NCBI RefSeq assembly: GCF_008086595.1
Contig: NZ_RXYA01000003.1
Location: 18,129-82,128, forward strand
Source of the DNA: Acetobacterium paludosum
GTDB taxonomy: Bacteria > Bacillota > Clostridia > Eubacteriales > Eubacteriaceae
Reading direction: 5' to 3'
DNA: 64,000 bases
Below the pieces are notes generated by a model that did no database searches, was not told the origin of the DNA, and worked only from the letters and a program-made list of their open reading frames with translations. The translations under genes were made by a program, and so were the position numbers. Positions 1-8,926 of the stretch are shown here, one piece after another (the first letter of the stretch is position 1; each line of letters opens with the position of its first letter).

Positions 1-1061
1 AACATTCCCACAAAAGGTGCCCATGAAATCCACCATGCCCAATAAAAGATGGTCCAGCTGTTTAACCAACCTCCCTGCTCTACCGGATCAGTCCATGTGC
101 TCATCCTGATAAAATTCTGTACATACAATCCTGATGCGTTGACAAAGTTATCTAAAATGTATTTTGTAGGTCCAATTGAAAATAAAAACAATAATAATCC
201 CAAACAGGCAATCATACTGATGTCCGAACCGATTTTTATTCCTTTGTCAATCGGTAAGCATGCCGATGCCAGATAGGCTGCCGCTACTATAATGAGAATG
301 ATAATATAGGCTTCATTATTCATTGTAATTCCATAATTAAATGAGAGTCCCGCACCCAACTCCATTGTCCCTAATCCAACTGTTGTTGACACCCCAAAAA
401 AAGTGATACATAAGGCTACAATATCAATAAATTTACCGATTGGGCCATAAATTTGATCACCTAAAATTGGATAAAAACACGAACTGACAAGAGCTGGCAA
501 TCCTTTTCTGAAAATCACAAGACCCATAGGAATTCCCACAACAACATAGATTGCCCAAGGACTTATTCCCCAATGCAGAAATGAAATTGCCATCGACCAT
601 TCGGCTGCCTGGGTACTTCCAGAAGCACCTGCATATGCCGGACCACTCAGAAAATGAGAGACCGTTTCAGCCACAGACCAGTAAATGAGTCCGACCCCCA
701 TACCAGCTCCAAACAACATGGAAAACCATGAAAAATTTGAAAATTCTGGCTTATCATCATCTTTACCAAATTTAATTTTACCGTATTTACTCAAGGCCAG
801 GACAAAACAAAAAATAACAAAAAAGAGCACCCCTGCTTCATACATCCAACCCCAGTTCGAAACTGTTGCTGAAAGAACCTGCCCCAGCACTACCGATAAC
901 GAATTATTATCCAATGCTCCCCAAAGAATAAATCCAAAACAGATTATTGCAGAAATAATGAATACGACTGAATCTAAATGACCAAAAATCCCCCAATTGT
1001 TAGTAACCGCAGCTCTGTCTCTGGGGATAAAATCGCCTGTTTTATTATTTCTGCTTTTCAT
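1..1061 (-). CDS. BCCT-family betaine/carnitine/choline transporter (3' part outside window)
   Basis: The N-terminal 353 residues of a BCCT secondary transporter run off the left edge. It would import a quaternary amine such as glycine betaine, driven by sodium or protons. After a short hydrophilic N terminus come hydrophobic helices, the glycine-rich GMGVGLIYWS motif (helix 3 region) and the tryptophan-rich WTIFYWAWWISWAPF signature of the BCCT substrate site near the window edge. The start is ATG at 1061 behind GGGAGGAG. It is a paralogue of the BCCT gene at 3461-5023 and lies downstream of the methyltransferase operon, but it has its own promoter and a short coupled leader ORF. The family is certain; the substrate is inferred from the neighbours. 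Confidence 0.93.
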   Translation of the reverse strand, partial: MKSRNNKTGDFIPRDRAAVTNNWGIFGHLDSVVFIISAIICFGFILWGALDNNSLSVVLGQVLSATVSNWGWMYEAGVLFFVIFCFVLALSKYGKIKFGKDDDKPEFSNFSWFSMLFGAGMGVGLIYWSVAETVSHFLSGPAYAGASGSTQAAEWSMAISFLHWGISPWAIYVVVGIPMGLVIFRKGLPALVSSCFYPILGDQIYGPIGKFIDIVALCITFFGVSTTVGLGTMELGAGLSFNYGITMNNEAYIIILIIVAAAYLASACLPIDKGIKIGSDISMIACLGLLLFLFSIGPTKYILDNFVNASGLYVQNFIRMSTWTDPVEQGGWLNSWTIFYWAWWISWAPFVGM

Positions 1062-1138
1062 AATAATTCTCCTCCCAGGATCAATTTTCCTTTTCCATCA
1101 TGCCCAATTAAAACGTTTGCACAAACATGAAGAATCAT
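1058..1138 (-). CDS. 26-codon leader ORF coupled to the BCCT gene
   Basis: This short ORF starts with ATG at 1138 behind a good ribosome site (AAGAAGGTG) and ends in a TGA that overlaps the ATG of the BCCT gene (ATGA). The peptide would begin MILHVCANVLIGHDGKG and end in ILGGELL. The strong ribosome site and exact stop/start overlap suggest translational coupling or a regulatory leader peptide. I recognise no family, and a chance ORF is possible. Confidence 0.4.
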   Translation of the reverse strand: MILHVCANVLIGHDGKGKLILGGELL

Positions 1139-1176
1139 ATCTTCACCTTCTTTACTGTTGTTAATGATCAGTATTT

Positions 1177-1206
1177 ATTATATATTTAGTTTTTTAGGCT
1201 TGTCTA
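1177..1206 (-). promoter_or_regulatory. Sigma-A promoter candidate for the second BCCT gene
   Basis: On the minus strand TAGACA (1206-1201) and TATAAT (1182-1177) are separated by 18 bp, about 40 bp upstream of the leader ORF. The BCCT gene can therefore be expressed separately from the methyltransferase operon. Confidence 0.5.
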
Positions 1207-1236
1207 TCACCATTTCGTTTTCAATTTTTTAATGAG

Positions 1237-1274
1237 TTAGCGCCAAAATATGCTTTGTGAACTTTTGGCGCTAA
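1237..1274 (-). terminator. 12-bp perfect inverted repeat after the corrinoid gene
   Basis: TTAGCGCCAAAA (1237-1248) is repeated inverted at 1263-1274 around a 14-nt loop. It lies between the corrinoid-protein stop and the next BCCT promoter, where a terminator of the methyltransferase operon is expected. The T-run is clear on the plus strand (1284-1293) but weak on the minus strand, so it may act as a 3'-end stabiliser or partial terminator. Confidence 0.5.
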
Positions 1275-1322
1275 TCTCTTGATTATTTTTTTATTATATC
1301 ATACCGGATTGGAAGACACTGA

Positions 1323-1970
1323 TTAGCCTAACAACTTTTTACATAATAGTACCGCTTCATCTGCTGTTTCTGCCCAGCCATCTGCTCCAATCTCTGCTCC
1401 CCATTTAGCACTTGTAGGACCTCCGCCAATGATTACTTTGTATTGATCTCTGATATTTTGTTCAACCAGATATTCAATCAGTACTTTTTGAGATTTCATA
1501 GTTGTTGTTAGCAGTGAACTCGCTGCTAATATTTTAGCACCAACTTCATCGGCCTTTTTTACAAAATCTTCTGGTTTTTGATCGATACCAATATCATAAA
1601 CTTTAAAACCAGCTGAAGTTAAAAGAGCACCGACAATATTTTTTCCAATATCATGAATGTCACCGGCCACGGTGCCAAGAACAATTTTCCCCTTATCTTC
1701 ATAAGATCCTTCACCTTCGCCTGCCGCTAATACTTCTTCAAGTACATCCATTCCAGCTTTCATAGCATCGGCTGCCATCATAACATCTGGTAAGAAGGCC
1801 TCACCACTGGTCCAGCTTGCTCCGACTTCTTCAATTCCCTTGATAAACCCAAGTTGAACCGCTTGAACCGGATCGATTTTCTCAGCTATTACCTTTTCTG
1901 CCAACTCAACTGCTAAATCCTCATCTCCATCAACGATTGCATCTTTAATTTCTTCAAAAATTGTGTTCAT
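1323..1970 (-). CDS. Corrinoid protein of the MtbC/MttC/MtqC family
   Basis: A 215-residue methyl carrier that shuttles a methyl group on cob(I)alamin between the MttB-type methyltransferase and the MtrH-like protein of the same operon. Residues 1-85 form the helical cap domain. The cobalamin-binding fold follows, with DIHDIG at 104-109, whose His106 is the expected lower cobalt ligand, and a later GGGPTS motif. The length is normal for the family. It starts at ATG 1970 behind AAGGAG, 29 bp after mttB, and is the last gene of the operon. A partner role with the adjacent mttB is inferred from position; the family assignment is firm. Confidence 0.95.
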   Translation of the reverse strand: MNTIFEEIKDAIVDGDEDLAVELAEKVIAEKIDPVQAVQLGFIKGIEEVGASWTSGEAFLPDVMMAADAMKAGMDVLEEVLAAGEGEGSYEDKGKIVLGTVAGDIHDIGKNIVGALLTSAGFKVYDIGIDQKPEDFVKKADEVGAKILAASSLLTTTMKSQKVLIEYLVEQNIRDQYKVIIGGGPTSAKWGAEIGADGWAETADEAVLLCKKLLG

Positions 1971-1999
1971 TTTATTCTCCTTCTATTATATTATTTTTA

Positions 2000-3433
2000 T
2001 TATTTGTTTAGTAATTCTTTTGCTCGCTTTTCAATGAATGATTCGATTTTTTCTTTAACAACCGGATCTAATGCTGGTGGCACATAGCTGGCAAGCACTT
2101 CCTGCCATTTTATTTTTGCCCGTTGGTTTGTATCCAGGCTCTCTTTTGACCATCCGTCGAAAGATTGTCGATCACTTAATTCTGGTCTGTAGAATTCCAG
2201 TTTAAAGTTTTTTCGGGTGTGTTTTTGAGTTAAAAAATGTCCGCCTGGTCCAACTTTTTCAATTACGTCAAACGCCATTTTTTCATCACTTTCACAATCA
2301 AAACCTTTGAGGTATCTCAAAATCATTCCTGAAATTTCGTCGTCAACCATAAATTTTTCATATGACATGGCCATGTAGTACTGAAGAATTCCAGCTGTAT
2401 GCATAACGAAATGAACACCAGTGGTGCTGGTCGCAAAGAGCACCATCATGGACTCATAACCAGCCTGCGCATCAACTGTTTTGGAATCGGTTAAGCCCCC
2501 GCCGCCTCGGCATGGGACACCATAGAACCGTGCGAATTGAGCACTTGCTGATGTAAATAAAGCATTTTCAGGATTTCCGATTGACAATGAACCGGTTGAC
2601 ATATCCGTAACTGCCGATGTTGATCCATAAACAACCGGTGTCCCTGGGTTAATACACTGAGCAAGTGTAATGCCTGCCAATACTTCAGCATTCTGTAATG
2701 ATAATGCTCCTGCCATGGTTGCCGGACCGGTTGAACCCGACATTACCAATGAGGCAATGACCATTGCCTGGCCAGTTTCAGCATAAGCCATTAATCCGCC
2801 GAGCATACGATCATCATATTTAAGTGGTGTAACCGAATTAATTAAACAGATTAAAGCTGGTTTTTCTTTGATTACATCCATTCCACCATGAAGCAACGCT
2901 GCCATTTCAATAGAATCTTTTGCATATTCATATCCTGAAGAGCTTCCCATAAAGCATTTGTCCGAGTTGACAATATGACTGTAAGCCATCTCCAAATGAC
3001 GAATCTCATCGCGGACGTCTGTTGGTTCTACCACGGTTCCACCAGTCATATGCATATATTTGCTGGCGCCAGCCAATTTGACAAAATTGTCATAGTCTTC
3101 CATGGTTGCATCTCTTTTTACGCCATCTGCCTCATAAATAAATGGGGCCCCATAACCTGGCATATAGATAATATTTTCACCACCACAGACCAAATTATGT
3201 TCAGGATTACGCGCATGCAATGTAAATTGCGCGGGCGCTTTTGCCACCATCTCTTTTACAAAATCAGGATCAAAATAGACACGATGTCCTTCGACTCGTT
3301 GCCCCTGTTTTTTTAAAACTTCAATAGCTGGATCATAGGAAAATTCAACACCAATTTCCTTGAGAATTCTCATACTGTTTTCATGAATCTTGTTAAGTTG
3401 TTCATCCGTCAAAATATCAAATTTTGGTAACAT
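2000..3433 (-). CDS. Non-pyrrolysine MttB-family corrinoid methyltransferase
   Basis: A 477-residue cytoplasmic methyltransferase of the trimethylamine methyltransferase superfamily, predicted to demethylate a quaternary amine and methylate the corrinoid protein encoded next to it. The reading frame is open throughout, with no in-frame amber codon, which places it with the MtgB/MtpB/MtcB group instead of the pyrrolysine enzyme. The conserved segment GGLTDSKTVDAQAG lies in the region where the true TMA enzyme carries pyrrolysine. Known members act on glycine betaine, proline betaine, carnitine or gamma-butyrobetaine; which one applies here cannot be read from sequence alone. The start is ATG 3433 behind AGAGGT, 27 bp after the BCCT gene. 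Confidence 0.93.
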   Translation of the reverse strand: MLPKFDILTDEQLNKIHENSMRILKEIGVEFSYDPAIEVLKKQGQRVEGHRVYFDPDFVKEMVAKAPAQFTLHARNPEHNLVCGGENIIYMPGYGAPFIYEADGVKRDATMEDYDNFVKLAGASKYMHMTGGTVVEPTDVRDEIRHLEMAYSHIVNSDKCFMGSSSGYEYAKDSIEMAALLHGGMDVIKEKPALICLINSVTPLKYDDRMLGGLMAYAETGQAMVIASLVMSGSTGPATMAGALSLQNAEVLAGITLAQCINPGTPVVYGSTSAVTDMSTGSLSIGNPENALFTSASAQFARFYGVPCRGGGGLTDSKTVDAQAGYESMMVLFATSTTGVHFVMHTAGILQYYMAMSYEKFMVDDEISGMILRYLKGFDCESDEKMAFDVIEKVGPGGHFLTQKHTRKNFKLEFYRPELSDRQSFDGWSKESLDTNQRAKIKWQEVLASYVPPALDPVVKEKIESFIEKRAKELLNK

Positions 3434-3460
3434 GATAAAATACCTCTTCTTCTTAAAATT

Positions 3461-5023
3461 TTATTCTTTTATGTCTACAGCCGTCTGGCTGCTGCCAACA
3501 TCTTTTAGTTCATTATTCTTTAGTAATAATTGACTTTCCGTATAATCCGCTTTCAGCGCTTTATAAATGCTAAAACACATAACTATCATAATTAACATAT
3601 ACGGAAATGCCGCTACAATCGAAGCTGTCTGCAAAGCCTTTAAAGCAGAGGTTCCACCGACAAGGATTAACATAATGGTAATTAAACCCTGGGCAATACC
3701 CCAGCCGGCTCTTAATTTCTTGTCTGGATCCATGTCTCCACCCGAAGTCAGCATGGCTAAGACATAGGTCGCAGAATTCGCAGCCCCAACAAAACAAACA
3801 ACGATTAGCAGGATCGCTAATATGGATGTAATTCCATATAAAGGAAGCTGTTGTAAAAGTGCATAAAGGGCTGTGGTATAATCTGCTCCAACTGCTGCTT
3901 CAATCGCTCCACCGGAGATTGCGTTTAAATTAAATGCCGCCCCGCCATAAATGGCAATCCATATGAGTGAAAATCCCGAGGGTAATAACGATACTGCCAA
4001 AATAAACTCTCTGATTGTTCGGCCTTTTGAGACCCGTGCGACAAACTGCCCAACAAATGGAGCCCAGGCAATCCACCAGGCCCAGTAAAAGATGGTCCAG
4101 CCATTTAACCATTCGACATTTCCCATCCAGAAGGTTTGCCCGACAAGATTTTGGAGATACGAACCTAATGTATTGGTAAAGTTATTTAAGATAAATACAC
4201 TACCGCCGAAAACAAAAATGAATACCATAAATGCGACCGACAGCCAAATTTTTAAATTCGCTGCTGCCTGCATGGCTTTATGCAGTCCAGAAACAGTTGC
4301 CAGAGTGAAAATAACAGTGATCACTGCAATAATGATCGAGACTGTCATAGGTGTTGATTTTATTCCCCAAATATATTCCAGGCCAGTAGCAATTTGAGTT
4401 GATCCCAGACCCAGACTTGTGGCAACACCGAAAATCGTAGCAAAAACAGCCAGTATATCGATTGTTTTCCCAATTGGGCCATGTATTTTTTCACCAATTA
4501 ATGGATAAAATGCAGAACTGATTAGGAATGGCAAATCTTTTCTAAATTGAAAATAGGCAAGTCCTAAACCGCCAATGGCAAAGATCACCCATGGATGAAG
4601 CCCCCAATGAAAAAAGGTAGTCCGCATGGCCAATTCCATTGCTGCCTGTGTTCCCCCTTCTCCTATTTGTGGAGTGAGATAATGCATGATGGGTTCGGAT
4701 ACCGACCAGAATACTAATCCAATCCCCATTCCTCCGCCAAATAGCATTGAAAACCACTGGAAATTAGTAAATTCAGGTTTGTCATCATCCTTGCCTAAGA
4801 TAATTTTTCCAAAGGGACTGATGGCGACTCCTATAGCAAATACAATAAACAAACCAACTGCCAACAAATATAACCAGCCAAAAGTTGTTGTAATCAATGA
4901 ATTCAACAGATTAAATACCGTTGTTGTACCTTCAGTAAAAAGCATACTAGCCAATACAAAAACTATCGCTATTCCAGCTGAAACGTACAAAACGGTTCGA
5001 TTCTTTGCTTGTTTTTCTTGCAT
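3461..5023 (-). CDS. BCCT-family quaternary amine transporter
   Basis: A complete 520-residue BCCT transporter with about 12 predicted helices, the glycine-rich GMGIGLVFWS motif and the Trp box WTIFYWAWWIAWAPF. It sits second in the operon, between the MtrH-like gene and mttB, so it most likely imports the methylated amine those enzymes consume. The start is ATG 5023 with AAGGAGG upstream. It is close to the truncated BCCT at the window edge; the pair probably arose by duplication and may differ in substrate or in serving osmoprotection versus catabolism. Confidence 0.95.
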   Translation of the reverse strand: MQEKQAKNRTVLYVSAGIAIVFVLASMLFTEGTTTVFNLLNSLITTTFGWLYLLAVGLFIVFAIGVAISPFGKIILGKDDDKPEFTNFQWFSMLFGGGMGIGLVFWSVSEPIMHYLTPQIGEGGTQAAMELAMRTTFFHWGLHPWVIFAIGGLGLAYFQFRKDLPFLISSAFYPLIGEKIHGPIGKTIDILAVFATIFGVATSLGLGSTQIATGLEYIWGIKSTPMTVSIIIAVITVIFTLATVSGLHKAMQAAANLKIWLSVAFMVFIFVFGGSVFILNNFTNTLGSYLQNLVGQTFWMGNVEWLNGWTIFYWAWWIAWAPFVGQFVARVSKGRTIREFILAVSLLPSGFSLIWIAIYGGAAFNLNAISGGAIEAAVGADYTTALYALLQQLPLYGITSILAILLIVVCFVGAANSATYVLAMLTSGGDMDPDKKLRAGWGIAQGLITIMLILVGGTSALKALQTASIVAAFPYMLIMIVMCFSIYKALKADYTESQLLLKNNELKDVGSSQTAVDIKE

Positions 5024-5066
5024 TTTAGTTAATCCTCCTTCTGTTTTAGAATTGGTTCGAATTTTT

Positions 5067-5999
<933 letters not shown>

Positions 6000-6126
6000 T
6001 CATTAATTAATATAATTGCGTACTTTTTATTTTCCAACAAACAGCAAAATGATTACAATCTTTCTTTGTTTACTCCTTTCATTTTTTCTTATATGGATCT
6101 TCTGTCAGTTATTGATGTTATGTATC

Positions 6127-6141
6127 GCAAAAACCGTGCCA
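6127..6141 (-). promoter_or_regulatory. Sigma-54 (-24/-12) promoter of the methyltransferase operon
   Basis: Read on the minus strand, TGGCACG-N4-TTGC fits the RpoN consensus with the required 10 nt between the GG and GC doublets. The transcript would start near 6115, leaving a leader of about 130 nt before the MtrH-like gene. The gene directly across the intergenic region encodes a sigma-54 activator, so activator and target promoter are paired. Confidence 0.88.
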
Positions 6142-6284
6142 ACCAACTTCATTCTTCATTACTGGTTTTACCGCCAATTTCAAAGCTTCCTAACCATACA
6201 TATTTACCAATTATGAAAAACAGCCTCGTAATTTACCATTTTTAACAATCCATTATGTTTTGTGGCCTTTCGCGGCAAAGTTTT

Positions 6285-6313
6285 TTGATTTATTCCAGAA
6301 TATAGATTATAAT
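6285..6313 (+). promoter_or_regulatory. Sigma-A promoter of the sigma-54 activator gene
   Basis: TTGATT (6285-6290) and TATAAT (6308-6313) are separated by 17 bp, about 85 bp upstream of the activator start. This suggests constitutive vegetative expression of the regulator. Confidence 0.7.
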
Positions 6314-6369
6314 TAAATTAGTTGAATCATAAAAAATGTAAAATATTGAAGCTTAAATGCGAAAGTGCT

Positions 6370-6383
6370 TACAATTAATTGTA
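6370..6383. promoter_or_regulatory. 14-bp perfect palindrome, candidate activator or autoregulatory site
   Basis: TACAATTAATTGTA lies just before the ribosome site of the activator gene and about 230 bp upstream of the divergent -24/-12 promoter. This is a plausible distance for an enhancer site, or a site for autoregulation. It is AT-rich, so chance occurrence is possible. Confidence 0.4.
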
Positions 6384-6399
6384 GGAAAAGGAAAAGACA

Positions 6400-7824
6400 A
6401 TGCGAAATTACTTTGAACACAGTCAGGAATATCTGGATTATTTGCAAACGCTTCCAAACGAATTTTTTCTAGAAATATTAGAAAATTGTTTTTTTGAAAT
6501 AACCGTTACCGATAAAAATGGAAATGTATTATACGCCAATCCTGCGTGCCTTCAGTATCATGGTATTTCCCCTGAAAAGATGTGGAAGCTTAATTTTTTA
6601 ACATCTTTTCAGGGTCTGTGGACGCCTCCTTCAACAGCTGCCGCCATCGAAAAGAAACGAACAATTATTTCAAGACAGCGTTCACTGTTACCTGATGAAG
6701 AACACATTACCATTACCACCCCTTTATATAATAATGAAAATGAATTGATTATGCTTGTCTATAACACGCTTAAACGAGAATCTTTTGTGGAATTTGATTT
6801 GGATTATCTAAACCCTGAAAAAGAAAGTATTGTAGAAACAGAAGCAAAAGAAAAAAGAAGAGATAAAGGCGAAAAAAACAAAGCCAGCAATAATATCGTC
6901 GGTCGTAGCTATATTCTTTACCAAACGCTTCACAAATTAAAAAAAGCATCAAAATCTGATATTCCGATCCTTCTTTTGGGAGAAAGCGGAGTTGGGAAAA
7001 GTCTGATTGCCAAGTTCATTCATGATTGCAGTCCTCGAAAAGGAAGCCCTTTTATATCAATTAACTGCGCTTCCATTCCCGATAATCTCATTGAAAGCGA
7101 ACTTTTCGGTTATGTCCCCTATGCTTTTACCGGAGCCAGTCCCAAAGGCAAAAAGGGTTTGGTAGAAATGGCAAACAATGGCACCTTGTTTTTAGATGAA
7201 ATCGGCGAATTATTACCGAACATACAAGTTAAGCTTTTGGATTTTTTGGAAAATCAACGCTTTACTTCCGTCGGAGGATTGGAATCAAAAACCGTCAACA
7301 CACGAATTATCACCGCTACTAATAAAAATTTGGCTGAGTTGGTAGAAAAAGAAAAGTTTCGGGAAGATTTATACTGGCGAATTAACGGCATCACTCAAAC
7401 CATTCCCTCTCTCCGAGAACGCAGGGATGATATTTTCCCTATTGCTCAATATTATCTGAAGGAATATAATAAAAAATACAATCAAAATAAAGTATTTTCG
7501 AATCAGGTTATTGAATCCCTGATTCAATTTAACTGGCCTGGAAATGTAAGACAACTTAAAAATGCCGTGGAACAAATGGCTGTTATGAGTCTGGGAAGTG
7601 TTATTGGAATGGATAAGTTGCCTGAACAGCTGGCAGCATTTTTCGATAACAAAGATCACCAAAAGCGAAAATTAATTTTTGATGATCTTGTTGAAAATTT
7701 CAAACGAAATGTTATCGAGGATTATTATGAAATTTATGACGGCAATATCAACGAGATGGCTGATGCCCTTGGATTAAGTCAAACAACGTCCTATCGCCTC
7801 GTAAATAAGTACATTAAAAAATAG
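6400..7824 (+). CDS. Sigma-54-dependent transcriptional activator (PAS, AAA+, Fis HTH)
   Basis: A 474-residue enhancer-binding protein. An N-terminal PAS-like sensor (about residues 20-125) is joined by a charged linker (140-165) to an AAA+ domain with Walker A GESGVGKS (194-201), Walker B GTLFLDEIGE (261-270) and the sigma-54 contact loop YAFTGA (241-246, the first Gly of GAFTGA replaced by Tyr). A Fis-type helix-turn-helix closes the protein (about 446-472). It is divergent from the amine methyltransferase operon, whose promoter is of the sigma-54 type, so it most likely senses the amine or a related signal through the PAS domain and activates that operon. The start is ATG 6400 behind AGGAAAAGGAAAAG. 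Confidence 0.95.
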   Translation: MRNYFEHSQEYLDYLQTLPNEFFLEILENCFFEITVTDKNGNVLYANPACLQYHGISPEKMWKLNFLTSFQGLWTPPSTAAAIEKKRTIISRQRSLLPDEEHITITTPLYNNENELIMLVYNTLKRESFVEFDLDYLNPEKESIVETEAKEKRRDKGEKNKASNNIVGRSYILYQTLHKLKKASKSDIPILLLGESGVGKSLIAKFIHDCSPRKGSPFISINCASIPDNLIESELFGYVPYAFTGASPKGKKGLVEMANNGTLFLDEIGELLPNIQVKLLDFLENQRFTSVGGLESKTVNTRIITATNKNLAELVEKEKFREDLYWRINGITQTIPSLRERRDDIFPIAQYYLKEYNKKYNQNKVFSNQVIESLIQFNWPGNVRQLKNAVEQMAVMSLGSVIGMDKLPEQLAAFFDNKDHQKRKLIFDDLVENFKRNVIEDYYEIYDGNINEMADALGLSQTTSYRLVNKYIKK

Positions 7825-7829
7825 TAAAA

Positions 7830-7878
7830 AAAGACAAATCGGTTAGGAAAGCAAGCGCTCCTTAACAGATTTGTCTTT
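7830..7878. terminator. Bidirectional intrinsic terminator
   Basis: AAAGACAAATC (7830-7840) and its inverse (7868-7878) form an 11-bp stem, with a second inner stem of GTTAGGA/TCCTTAAC. It lies between the convergent activator and RDAC-family genes and carries A/T runs on both sides. Confidence 0.85.
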
Positions 7879-7934
7879 ATTAAATTTAAGATATTGTCCA
7901 CCTTATAATGATATGCTGTCGATATCTTCCAAAG

Positions 7935-8186
7935 TCAAAACGAACGGTCTTTCATCCAGAATGATTTTTTATCCCAGCTATAGACAATTTCAGCTTTGAT
8001 CTTAGTAAAATAGCCTTCAATCAGTTTGTTCAAGTCATCCAGATCTGCAAAGCTGTTATCCGGTTTCAGTGATTCAATCCACATACTTTGCCCACCGCAG
8101 GCATCGCTTAAATGAACTTTATAATCAAGTTTATTTTCTTTAACCCTTTTGTTTAATTCAATGATCTCATTCCATGTAATAACCAT
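7935..8186 (-). CDS. Small RDAC-family-like protein
   Basis: An 83-residue soluble protein with the motif KVHLSDACGGQSMWIE in its middle and a C-terminal EIVYSWDKKSFWMK segment. It resembles the small conserved RDAC-type proteins (named after a xDAC motif) found in Clostridia, whose function I do not know. I chose ATG 8186 over a TTG two codons earlier because AGAAGGG lies 7 nt upstream of the ATG. It is monocistronic and shares a terminator with the sigma-54 activator gene. Confidence 0.6.
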   Translation of the reverse strand: MVITWNEIIELNKRVKENKLDYKVHLSDACGGQSMWIESLKPDNSFADLDDLNKLIEGYFTKIKAEIVYSWDKKSFWMKDRSF

Positions 8187-8352
8187 TTTCAAACCCTTCT
8201 TTCTTAAATGATTTGTTAGTTACAATACTATGTTAATTCTCTAAAGATGTCAAATCATCTCGAAATTTTTCGATAGTAATAACCATTCCCGATTTTTAAA
8301 AAATTATTCCATGGAAATCAGCAATTGCCAGCTACTGAAAATATTTTCTATA

Positions 8353-8399
8353 TTGAATTTATTAGAATCAAGCATAAAATTAGAATGTAAACGGTTTTA
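8353..8399 (+). promoter_or_regulatory. Sigma-A promoter with overlapping cre-like operator
   Basis: TTGAAT (8353-8358) and TAAAAT (8375-8380) are 16 bp apart. Directly downstream, TGTAAACGGTTTTA (8386-8399) matches the catabolite-responsive element consensus TGWAANCGNTNWCA at all but one position. A CcpA- or LacI-type repressor bound there would block the VOC-kinase-SDR operon. Confidence 0.5.
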
Positions 8400-8426
8400 T
8401 TTGCCTATTAACAGGAGGACTAATCT

Positions 8427-8882
8427 ATGCGTGATAAAATTATTAGTGGCTGCAACCACTTCAGCATTACGGTTGGAGATATTGACCGTTCGGTTAAATT
8501 CTACACCGAAGTCTTGGAAATGACTTTTGAAAACATTCGTTATAATGTCGACTTGGCCTACATTAGAAAAGTTACCGGTTATCCTGACGGTATTCTTAAT
8601 GTGGCTTTTGTATCCTGTCCCGGTTTACGACTGGAGCTCATCCAGTATGTTGAACCGAAGGGTGTCGTGCTGGATGTCAGTCCGCATAATATCTGCAGCA
8701 GTCATATTTGCTTTGCTACAACAGACATTGTTAAAGCTTATCAACGATGTAAAGATAATAATATTCCCACCAGAAATGAACCTACCTATATTGATAATGG
8801 ACCAAGCACCGGCGCTTATGCTTTCTATTTACTTGATCCTGATCATTACAATATTGAATTATTTCAACCAGCTGCCAAATAA
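8427..8882 (+). CDS. VOC-family (glyoxalase/dioxygenase superfamily) protein
   Basis: A 151-residue vicinal-oxygen-chelate protein with two beta-alpha-beta-beta-beta modules. The expected metal-ligand positions are visible: His in GCNHFSITV, Glu in LRLELIQY, His in SSHICFATTD and Glu in YNIELFQP, so metal binding is likely retained. VOC members include lactoylglutathione lyases, epimerases and lyases; the reaction here is unknown. It is first in an operon with an FGGY kinase and an SDR, so an isomerase or epimerase step on a sugar-like substrate is an inference. It starts at ATG 8427 with AGGAGG 8 nt upstream. Confidence 0.9.
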   Translation: MRDKIISGCNHFSITVGDIDRSVKFYTEVLEMTFENIRYNVDLAYIRKVTGYPDGILNVAFVSCPGLRLELIQYVEPKGVVLDVSPHNICSSHICFATTDIVKAYQRCKDNNIPTRNEPTYIDNGPSTGAYAFYLLDPDHYNIELFQPAAK

Positions 8883-8926
8883 CAGGTATTCTCTTTAGAT
8901 TAATTAAATTATTAGGAGGAATAAAG

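Noticed and set aside
1113..1130. cre-like string upstream of the second BCCT gene
   Set aside because: AAACGTTTGCA fits too few consensus positions and falls inside the leader ORF.
2000..3433. Pyrrolysine-containing trimethylamine methyltransferase
   Set aside because: The frame has no in-frame amber codon, and no pyl genes are in the window.
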